A stretch of 64,000 nucleotides of DNA from Bacteroidales bacterium H4 (lineage in GTDB: Bacteria > Bacteroidota > Bacteroidia > Bacteroidales > Muribaculaceae): positions 91,590 to 155,589 of the forward strand of contig DAAP01000012.1 of NCBI GenBank assembly GCA_001701165.1, in the 5' to 3' direction. Every line of letters starts with the position of its first letter. The stretch's first letter is position 1. The notes below the pieces were generated by a model that did no database searches, was not told the origin of the DNA, and saw nothing but the letters and a program-made list of their open reading frames with translations. Below, in pieces: positions 54,406 through 61,162 of the stretch. The translations under genes and the position numbers were made by a program.

Positions 54406-55391
54406 TGCGAAATCTGTCGGCCAAACCTAATCGCATTAAGCGCCGGGCGCTGCCGCTGACCGCCATATGCCTGGCCTTGGCCACAGCCTTGTCCGGATGC
54501 TTTACGGGCGTGGAGAGCACTCCGGTCATCTCGGGCAAAGACGTGAAGCGCCAACGCGCAAGCACGCTGAGTGCCGAGCAACGCTATCTTGCCGACATAC
54601 GCCCGGCAGCCCCGTCCCTATGGGCGCCCGGCAAGCGGTTCATAGTTACTGACAGCCGCATAGGCATAGTCCTGGACGCCTCCACGGATGCCATTAGCGG
54701 AGCGCGACGCACCCCGACACCGGGCGACACGCTACGCCTTGTCGCGGCCGCGCCCACCCCGACACTTACCGAACAGCCGGAAATGACCCTGACTTTTATA
54801 GGCGCTCACGGCGACAGCCTCGCGTACCATACGGGCATTGACGAACGTAATTGGAAGTCGCGACAAAGCATCGAAATTCCGTTCACCATCGATGCGGACC
54901 TTATCGACAGCGTTGCTCGGCGACTTGTAGGAAAGTATCTGTATATCATTGCACAGCGTCGTATGTCATGGCCGGACGGTAACATCATCGCCCCTCGCCG
55001 ATACGTAGGTGTCACCGTCCGCAATGTACGCGGCGGCACGGCCGAGCTCCCGTTGATTGTCGTTATCGAACCGGATGATGCTCCGGGCACTCTGCAAGCC
55101 GTATACATGACTTTGGGCGACGGAGCCACCGCGACTCGCAACTTTGACAAAGTCTTCGCTCTGGAAAATCCGCGCTCACGGTATCCGCAAATCGAGGACG
55201 ACGTATGGCAGCTGATATGCGATGGCAAGATTCGCCTTGGCATGACCCCGGACGAATGCCGCCTGTCTTTGGGCGCGCCCACCGAATACCTCAAGATACC
55301 CTCGACATCCGGGATGGTCGAACGATGGACCTACCCCGATGGCGTGTACCTCATCTTCGAGGATGGTGTCCTTGCTCGTTACAGACGTTAG
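54402..55391 (+). CDS. Lipoprotein with C-terminal BamE/SmpA-like segment
   Basis: A 329-residue lipoprotein: signal sequence with lipobox ALSGC (Cys33). The middle (about 60-275) is beta-rich and includes GKYLYIIAQRRMSWPDGNII; I do not recognise its family. The last 45 residues, KIRLGMTPDECRLSLGAPTE to YPDGVYLIFEDGVLARYR, follow the BamE/SmpA pattern (GMT..E....LG.P ... Y....L.F.DG.L). It may sit at the inner face of the outer membrane. Translationally coupled to the prolyl oligopeptidase gene by an ATGA overlap; a link in function is unknown. Confidence 0.65.
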   Translation: MMRNLSAKPNRIKRRALPLTAICLALATALSGCFTGVESTPVISGKDVKRQRASTLSAEQRYLADIRPAAPSLWAPGKRFIVTDSRIGIVLDASTDAISGARRTPTPGDTLRLVAAAPTPTLTEQPEMTLTFIGAHGDSLAYHTGIDERNWKSRQSIEIPFTIDADLIDSVARRLVGKYLYIIAQRRMSWPDGNIIAPRRYVGVTVRNVRGGTAELPLIVVIEPDDAPGTLQAVYMTLGDGATATRNFDKVFALENPRSRYPQIEDDVWQLICDGKIRLGMTPDECRLSLGAPTEYLKIPSTSGMVERWTYPDGVYLIFEDGVLARYRR

Positions 55392-55442
55392 CCCGGCACT
55401 ATTGGCGCGACAAACATCCGCATTTCCCCGAACAATATACAC

Positions 55443-55479
55443 AACGCCCGCCTCGGAAAAAGATACCGAAGCGGGCGTT
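55443..55479. terminator. Terminator between convergent genes
   Basis: AACGCCCGC (55443-55451) pairs with GCGGGCGTT (55471-55479), extended by TCGG/CCGA after one mismatch. On the plus strand it is followed by T-rich sequence (GGTCTTATTGTTTTG); on the minus strand it lies 24 bases after a stop. Confidence 0.7.
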
Positions 55480-55502
55480 GGTCTTATTGTTTTGTTCTAT
55501 CT

Positions 55503-56492
55503 TCAGTTGCCGATACTCAAGGTGGTATAATAGCGTGAGGTGCCGTTAAAAGCCATATCGTTGAAGAACGACAGTGTAATGTAGCCGTTGTTATATCCCC
55601 ACCAAGTGGCGGTCACTCCGCCATAGGTATCCTGAACACTTACCGGATACCCGTACTGACGTACAAGTTGGCTGTATAATGCATTGTAGCGACTTATGTC
55701 GTACCCGGGCGAGGAGTATACAAACTCGCTACCTTGCAAGCCTCCTCCGGTGCCGTAGTACAGCGTTGCAGACGGCCAAGTATAGTTGTACACAGGAACA
55801 TTGGAGAGATATACTTGATTGTTTCCGTATCCCATGATGCTGTATCCGCTGTTGAACAGGTAATCAAGCGACAGATTCAGTGCCGTGCCCAAAGTTACAC
55901 CAAGGATACTGCTGAATGTGGGACATCCGTAGTAAGGACGCCATGACGGCGGAGGTGTGGGCCGACGCCAAGGTCGGTTGTACGGCATATAGGGACGATA
56001 TGGAGGCGTATTGTGGTAGCAATAGCGGTCGTGGCGTGGCGGTGGCGGAGGCGGAGGTGTGGGCCGAGTGTAGTTTCCGCCGGGACGGTAACCGCCGGGA
56101 CGATGGCCGCTATGGTGATGGCCACCCGGACGATGGCTCTGCGGCGGCGGTGTATTGCCGCCGGGACGGTAGCCTTTATCGGGTCGGTTGCTGTTGCCGC
56201 CACCGGGACGATAGCCCTTATCAGGTCGATTGCTGTTGCCGCCGCCGGGACGATAGCCCTTATCAGGTCGGTTGCTGTTGCCGCCGCCGGGACGGTAGCT
56301 ATCGTTTGAACGTGAGCTATTGCCGGTACGGCTGCCTGTCGAGCTTCCACCCATATTGCCGGGACGGTTTTGTGGTGCGGATGTCGTCGGAGGACGTGTA
56401 TTGCTGTTGTTGCGGCCGCGGCTTTGACCGGTCGAGCACACAAGAGTCGTGGATAGTAATACGACCGATACGAGTGTTATTAAGCGTTTCAT
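55503..56492 (-). CDS. Secreted Gly/Pro/Arg/Asn-rich repeat protein
   Basis: A 329-residue exported protein (signal peptide with LVSVVLLSTTLVCSTG). Residues about 20-175 are low complexity: RPGG motifs, three copies of the 14-residue unit RPGGGNSNRPDKGY, then His-, Pro- and Arg-rich runs (PTPPPPPPPRHDRY). Residues about 190-329 look folded: FSSILGVTLGTALNLSLDYL is a hydrophobic segment and the end is Tyr-rich with YGGVTATWWGYNNGYITLSF. I do not recognise a family. The disordered half may span or bind cell-wall or surface polymers. Located alone between two hairpins. Confidence 0.65.
   Translation of the reverse strand: MKRLITLVSVVLLSTTLVCSTGQSRGRNNSNTRPPTTSAPQNRPGNMGGSSTGSRTGNSSRSNDSYRPGGGNSNRPDKGYRPGGGNSNRPDKGYRPGGGNSNRPDKGYRPGGNTPPPQSHRPGGHHHSGHRPGGYRPGGNYTRPTPPPPPPPRHDRYCYHNTPPYRPYMPYNRPWRRPTPPPSWRPYYGCPTFSSILGVTLGTALNLSLDYLFNSGYSIMGYGNNQVYLSNVPVYNYTWPSATLYYGTGGGLQGSEFVYSSPGYDISRYNALYSQLVRQYGYPVSVQDTYGGVTATWWGYNNGYITLSFFNDMAFNGTSRYYTTLSIGN
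56161..56286 (-). repeat. Three 42-bp tandem repeats inside a coding region
   Basis: Units at 56161-56202, 56203-56244 and 56245-56286 are nearly identical, with a partial fourth to about 56299. They code for the 14-residue repeat of the secreted protein and keep its frame. Confidence 0.85.
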
Positions 56493-56562
56493 CCGTGTAA
56501 AGTTTTATTGGTGGTTTAGTATTTTGATAGGTTAAGGCTCAAAAAGTTTAACTGTACAAATA

Positions 56563-56623
56563 AAAAAAGCCGGGAAACCATCCTTTGGACAAGTACATCC
56601 TCAGTAGATTTCTCGGCTTTTTT
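56563..56623. terminator. Bidirectional terminator after asnS
   Basis: AAAAAAGCCGGGAAA (56563-56577) pairs with TTTCTCGGCTTTTTT (56609-56623) with one G-T pair; loop of about 31 bases. The arms carry A- and T-runs, so it fits an intrinsic terminator for asnS on the minus strand. Confidence 0.65.
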
Positions 56624-56638
56624 ATGCTTGGGACGGCG

Positions 56639-58027
56639 TCAGAAATTGGCGTTGCCCGGGTAGCGTGGGAAGGCGATGACATCGCGGATGTTGGCCATAC
56701 CGGTGACAAACAGCACAAGGCGTTCGAAGCCGAGACCAAAGCCGGAGTGTGGCACGGTGCCGAATTTGCGTGTATCTAGGTACCACCACATGTCTTTCAT
56801 GGGGATGCCCAATTCGTTGATACGTGTCAGCAGTTTCTCGTAATCGGCTTCGCGTTCGCTGCCGCCGATAATCTCGCCTATCTTGGGGAACAGTACGTCC
56901 ATGGCACGCACAGTGCGGCCGTCTTCGTTCTGCTTCATATAGAAAGCCTTGATTTCTTTGGGATAATCGGTGAGTATCACCGGACGCTTGAAGTGCTGCT
57001 CGACAAGGTATCGTTCGTGCTCGCTCTGGAGATCGGCGCCCCAATATACGGGGAAATCGAATTTATGTCCGCTTTCTTCAAGAATCTTGACGCCTTCGGT
57101 GTATGTCAGACGCACAAATTTGTTGTTGACTACGAAGCGGAGACGCTCTACCAATTCGGGGTCGTACATCTGGGACAGGAATTCGATGTCGTCCTTGGCC
57201 TTTTCGAGTGCAAAGGATATGCAGTATTTGATAAATTCCTCGGCCAAGTCCATATTGTCCTCGATTTCATAGAATGCCATCTCGGGTTCTATCATCCAAA
57301 ATTCGGAAAGGTGGCGCGGGGTGTTGGAGTTCTCGGCGCGGAAGGTCGGGCCGAAGGTATATATGGCGCCTAAGGCCGTGGCACCCAATTCGCCCTCGAG
57401 CTGGCCCGAAACGGTGAGTGCAGCCGCTTTGCCAAAGAAGTCTTTGGAGTAGTCCACCTTGCCGTCCTCGGTTCTGGGCGGGTTATCCAACGGAAGGGTG
57501 GTCACCTGGAACATCGCACCGGCTCCCTCGCAGTCGCTTTCGGTAATCAGCGGGGTGTTGAGGTAGAAGAAGCCTTTTTCGTTGAAGAAACGATGGATGG
57601 CATATGCCAGTACCGAGCGTACGCGCAGGATGGCTCCGAAGGTATTGGTACGCGGACGAAGGTGGGCTATTTCGCGCAGAAATTCAAGCGAATGGCCTTT
57701 TTTCTGGAGAGGATATTTGGCGGGGTCGGCTGTACCGTACACTTCGAGGGTTTGCGCCTGGATTTCACAAGTTTGGCCCTTGCCCATGGAGGCGACGAGG
57801 CGGCCGGTTACACATAGGGATGCTCCGGTGGTGATAGGCCTCAACTGCTCGTCGGTGAATACCGACATGTCGAAGACTATCTGTATGTTCTTGATTGTCG
57901 AACCATCGTTGAGCGCCACAAATTGCACGTGCTTATTGCCGCGACGGGTACGCACCCAGCCTTTGACACACACGTCCGTATCCAAGAGCTCGGGATTGAA
58001 GATGTCGACGATTTTTGTTCGTTTCAT
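56639..58027 (-). CDS. asnS: Asparaginyl-tRNA synthetase
   Basis: Class IIb aminoacyl-tRNA synthetase charging tRNA-Asn. The 462-residue protein has an N-terminal OB-fold anticodon domain ([20 protein letters not shown] at 18-37), motif 2 [20 protein letters not shown] and motif 3 [15 protein letters not shown] near the C terminus, ending [15 protein letters not shown] as usual. Starts 33 bases after rluB on the same strand and is probably transcribed with it. Confidence 0.97.
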   Translation of the reverse strand: MKRTKIVDIFNPELLDTDVCVKGWVRTRRGNKHVQFVALNDGSTIKNIQIVFDMSVFTDEQLRPITTGASLCVTGRLVASMGKGQTCEIQAQTLEVYGTADPAKYPLQKKGHSLEFLREIAHLRPRTNTFGAILRVRSVLAYAIHRFFNEKGFFYLNTPLITESDCEGAGAMFQVTTLPLDNPPRTEDGKVDYSKDFFGKAAALTVSGQLEGELGATALGAIYTFGPTFRAENSNTPRHLSEFWMIEPEMAFYEIEDNMDLAEEFIKYCISFALEKAKDDIEFLSQMYDPELVERLRFVVNNKFVRLTYTEGVKILEESGHKFDFPVYWGADLQSEHERYLVEQHFKRPVILTDYPKEIKAFYMKQNEDGRTVRAMDVLFPKIGEIIGGSEREADYEKLLTRINELGIPMKDMWWYLDTRKFGTVPHSGFGLGFERLVLFVTGMANIRDVIAFPRYPGNANF

Positions 58028-58060
58028 TGTGTTGTATGGTTTATACTGTTCTATGCAGCT

Positions 58061-59509
58061 TTATTCAAAGGAGCCCATTTTCAGGAAGTTGACTTCCTGC
58101 TGCGTCAGATAGCGCCAACGACCGCGCGGCAGGTTCTTTTTGGTAAGTCCGGCAAAGTACACACGGTCCAGCTTGGTGACGTGGTAGCCGAGGCTCTCGA
58201 AGATACGGCGAACGATGCGGTTGCGCCCGGAGTGTATTTCGATGCCTATCTGGTTGCGGTCGGTCTCGGTGGCATAACTGATGGCGTCGGCATGTATTTC
58301 GCCGTCTTCAAGCTCGATGCCGTCGGCTATGCGCTGCATGTCTTCTTCGCTGACATCCTTGTCGGTCCAAACATGGTAGATTTTCTTCTTGACATACTTG
58401 GGATGGGTCAGCTTGGAGGCAAGGTCGCCGTCATTGGTCAGCAGAAGCACTCCGGTGGTGTTGCGGTCAAGACGACCTACGGGATATACGCGCTCGGTGC
58501 AGGCTCCCTTGATGATGTCCATCACCGTAGTACGACCGTTGGGATCGTCGCTGGTGGTGACGCAGTCTTTGGGCTTGTTGAGCAGGATATAGCATTTGCT
58601 CTCGAGTGCCACTACCTTGTCGTCGTATTCGACTACGTCGCTATGGCATATCTTGGTACCCAATTCGGTCACCACATTGCCGTTGACCTTGACAAGTCCC
58701 TGCTGGATGTATTCATCGGCTTCGCGACGCGAGCATACGCCCGAATTGGCCATGAATTTGTTCAGACGAATTTGTTCGTTGGGATCGGGTATAGGCATTT
58801 CGTACTCTATGCGCTTGGGACGCGGAGTGAAGCTCTTGCCCTTGCCCGGGAACGGGTTGTCTTCTTGGTCGTAACGGTTTTGGCCTTTACGCTTATTGTT
58901 GTATCCGCCTTGCTGGGGACGATTGTTGTATTTGTTCTTGCGGTTATTGTTGTTATAGCCGCCCTGCTGGTTGTAGCCGCCCTGCTGACGATTGGGGTTG
59001 CCGTAGCCGCCCTGCTGACGGTTGGGATTGCCGTAGCCGCCCTGCTGACGGTTGGGGTTGCCGTAGCCGCCTTGCTGACGATTGGAATGACCGTAGCCGC
59101 CCTGCTGACGATTGGGATTGCCATAGCCGCCCTGCTGACGGTTGGAATGACCGTAGCCACCCTGCTGGCGATTGGTATTGCCGTAGCCGCCCTGATTGTA
59201 GTGCGGCTGAGGACGATAGTTGTTGTACGGACGAGGAGTGTATCCTTGCTGTGGACGCTCGCCTTCAGCCTGACCCTCGGCGCCTTCGCCTTGTGCTCGG
59301 TTGTAGTTGTTGTACGGACGGTTGAAACCGCTGTTGTACTGCCTATTGTAACCGCCCTGCTGGGGACGATTATAGGGGCGATAGGGACGTTGTTCGTTGT
59401 CTTCTACCTGTGCATTGTCTGTCATGGGACGACCGGTGTCCTGACTCTCCAATGTCACGCGCGATTCGCTGATACGCGGACGTTTGGGTCTTTTTTCGTT
59501 GTTTTCCAT
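58061..59509 (-). CDS. rluB: 23S rRNA pseudouridine synthase with Gln/Gly/Asn/Tyr-rich extension
   Basis: Predicted RluB-type enzyme. The catalytic part is residues about 245-482: an S4 RNA-binding domain (IRLNKFMANSGVCSRREADE), then the synthase domain with the catalytic aspartate in YPVGRLDRNTTGVLLLTND and KKIYHVWTD. The first 240 residues are disordered, rich in Gln, Gly, Asn, Tyr and Arg, with seven copies of a ten-residue unit (YGNPNRQQGG or YGHSNRQQGG). Such RNA-binding, prion-like extensions are known on RluB/RsuA proteins of Bacteroidetes. A leader of about 200 bases with small hairpins precedes it. RluB versus RluE/F specificity is inferred from the sequence pattern. Confidence 0.85.
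   Translation of the reverse strand: MENNEKRPKRPRISESRVTLESQDTGRPMTDNAQVEDNEQRPYRPYNRPQQGGYNRQYNSGFNRPYNNYNRAQGEGAEGQAEGERPQQGYTPRPYNNYRPQPHYNQGGYGNTNRQQGGYGHSNRQQGGYGNPNRQQGGYGHSNRQQGGYGNPNRQQGGYGNPNRQQGGYGNPNRQQGGYNQQGGYNNNNRKNKYNNRPQQGGYNNKRKGQNRYDQEDNPFPGKGKSFTPRPKRIEYEMPIPDPNEQIRLNKFMANSGVCSRREADEYIQQGLVKVNGNVVTELGTKICHSDVVEYDDKVVALESKCYILLNKPKDCVTTSDDPNGRTTVMDIIKGACTERVYPVGRLDRNTTGVLLLTNDGDLASKLTHPKYVKKKIYHVWTDKDVSEEDMQRIADGIELEDGEIHADAISYATETDRNQIGIEIHSGRNRIVRRIFESLGYHVTKLDRVYFAGLTKKNLPRGRWRYLTQQEVNFLKMGSFE
58981..59190 (-). repeat. Seven 30-bp tandem repeats inside rluB
   Basis: Units begin at 58981, 59011, 59041, 59071, 59101, 59131 and 59161, each 30 bases and nearly identical, differing mostly at the bases that switch NP to HS or NT. 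They encode the decapeptide repeat, keep frame, and have no spacers, so this is not a CRISPR array. Confidence 0.9.
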
Positions 59510-59709
59510 CTTTTTTTGTTGGCTCTAAGTTTTTTTTGCAGTGAAGCCTGTAATCGGAGTTGAAGATAAAAAATGTATTAATTCACGCGCCTGATATATG
59601 AGATTTTGACTTAGTACTTTGACGCCTCAGGCGTGGGACGCCGTATTCAGACCTCGCGGTCTTGGGGGTTAGTTCTTGTGTAGTGCTTTTTCTTTTGATT
59701 TATCGAATA

Positions 59710-59717
59710 CAAAGGTA
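59710..59717 (-). promoter_or_regulatory. -7 box of rluB-asnS
   Basis: The minus strand reads TACCTTTG, the -7 consensus, about 200 bases before rluB. The -33 element is weak. Confidence 0.45.
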
Positions 59718-59932
59718 CAATTATTTTCGTATAAAACGCACACGCTTACGCCATTTTATGCTTTTTTATTATTCTAAGAGCATGCAGTCTCTCTTTTTTT
59801 AACGCATAACACGAGCGTAATGGCGATTGACTACCGGGTATACGATTATGACACCTCTACCGGGCTAACGATTTTGCCCCTTTCTCCACGTTTTTCTCTC
59901 GCAACGGCCTAAGAGAATCACGCTCGTGATAG

Positions 59933-59974
59933 TACGACCCCGCCGCTACACGTATCGACAGCGGCAGGGTCGTA
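59933..59974 (-). terminator. Hairpin after the FecB-like gene
   Basis: TACGACCCCGCCGCT (59933-59947) pairs with AGCGGCAGGGTCGTA (59960-59974) with one mismatch. It lies a few bases past the stop at 59980. There is no T-run. Confidence 0.6.
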
Positions 59975-59979
59975 TCATA

Positions 59980-61146
59980 TCATTGTGCCTTGACAAAATA
60001 TTTCAAGGGCTGCTTCACGACTTCGGGATGAATCATGGCTGCGTAGTCGCCAAGTATCCGGTCGGGATGAAAGGCTATATCATCAAAGAATGTACCGGTA
60101 CTTGTGTCCGTGTAATAGACATTGCCGACCTTGAGCGCCTTGATATTACCGTTCAATGCATTGGCCTTGCGCAAGTCAGCGAAAGTAATCGGCCCGAAGG
60201 TGCGCATTATCCATACCGGAGCCTCGGAAGCACGCTCATACACAGCGGCGTAGTCGCATGGTAAAGACCCCGTGGAGGCGTTGTCGCTCCACGGCACCAT
60301 GCCTCCGGCATCGTCAATCATACGGGCTGCATAGCTGCCGCCGCCCGGCATATACCACGTCCCCGAAATTTCGGTGTCGGTAAGTACCATGGGGCGGACG
60401 TCACACAACGCCATACGTTGGCTTATTTCTCGATATTTACGAGCCGTAGCATCGTATTGCGCCGTTGCCTTGTCCAAGTCACCGTACATGGCCCCCAATA
60501 GTTTGAGCCATTCGGCACGTCCCAAAGGTGTCGTTTCCATATAGTCCACCATCCGGACGACGGCCACGCCGGTTTTGTCTAAGACGCGGTCATTGCGATT
60601 GGCTTCGTAAGGCGACAGTATAAGCACGTCCGGAGACAAGTCTACGATACGTTCCATCAACGGGGACGAGGAGTTGCCGATATTGACAATGTCACCGGCG
60701 TCAAGGTGCTCACGCACATAGCCATGCGTAAAATACTCGGCATCCGCCACTCCGGTGACGGTCTTTATATATCCGAGGTCTTCAATGCCTTGGGCATACA
60801 CGCTCGAGTAGACCACGGCACTGCGAATCGGGGTACGTACCACCACCGTACTCGCGTCCTTAGGCAGGTCTGACGGCATCTCGGCATCTCGCGGCACAAG
60901 GCAGTATGTCGCCAAGGTCTTGTCCTGACTCCACGGGTCGGATATGGTGGCTCTTATCCATCCGTCATACTGTATCATCGTCAGCATGGCACTCTCGAGG
61001 GTCAGGGTATCTCCCTTTTCGTTATTCTTGGCAGCTCCGTTATGTCCGCTGCACGATGTCGCGACAAGCGCCGAGACAATGGCACTAAAAATGGCCGAAA
61101 CAACGCCCGATGTCAGTTTTCGTGTCATTAAATTAAGCATTTGCAT
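59980..61146 (-). CDS. FecB/BtuF-like ABC transporter substrate-binding lipoprotein
   Basis: A 388-residue periplasmic binding lipoprotein (lipobox VATSC, Cys32). Family segments: VVRTPIRSAVVYSSVYAQGI, SPLMERIVDLSPDVLILSPY and TGVAVVRMVDYMETTPLGRA, as in class III (TroA-like) binding proteins for siderophores, haem or cobalamin. It starts 16 bases after the GHL10 hydrolase gene and is probably in its operon. No permease or ATPase gene is adjacent; the orphan FecCD/FecE pair at 4793-6638 is a possible partner. Ligand unknown. Confidence 0.85.
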   Translation of the reverse strand: MQMLNLMTRKLTSGVVSAIFSAIVSALVATSCSGHNGAAKNNEKGDTLTLESAMLTMIQYDGWIRATISDPWSQDKTLATYCLVPRDAEMPSDLPKDASTVVVRTPIRSAVVYSSVYAQGIEDLGYIKTVTGVADAEYFTHGYVREHLDAGDIVNIGNSSSPLMERIVDLSPDVLILSPYEANRNDRVLDKTGVAVVRMVDYMETTPLGRAEWLKLLGAMYGDLDKATAQYDATARKYREISQRMALCDVRPMVLTDTEISGTWYMPGGGSYAARMIDDAGGMVPWSDNASTGSLPCDYAAVYERASEAPVWIMRTFGPITFADLRKANALNGNIKALKVGNVYYTDTSTGTFFDDIAFHPDRILGDYAAMIHPEVVKQPLKYFVKAQ

Positions 61147-61162
61147 TAATTAAGCATTTACA

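Larger units (their letters stand above)
59510..59979. other. Intergenic region between rluB and the FecB-like gene
   Basis: The gap of 470 bases holds the rluB leader with hairpins ACGCC/GGCGT (59622-59634) and AGACC/GGTCT (59649-59662), the rluB -7 box (59710-59717), a palindrome ATCACG-CT-CGTGAT (59917-59930) and the terminator of the upstream gene (59933-59974). The part 59740-59910 is AT-rich without recognisable features. Confidence 0.5.

Noticed and set aside
58981..59190. Regular repeats resembling a CRISPR array
   Set aside because: The units are contiguous with no spacers and translate in frame as part of rluB.
57923..59563. 546-codon plus-strand frame with long Val/Ala/Leu repeats opposite rluB
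   Set aside because: The repeats are the reverse reading of the rluB 30-bp array; the apparent membrane protein is an artefact.
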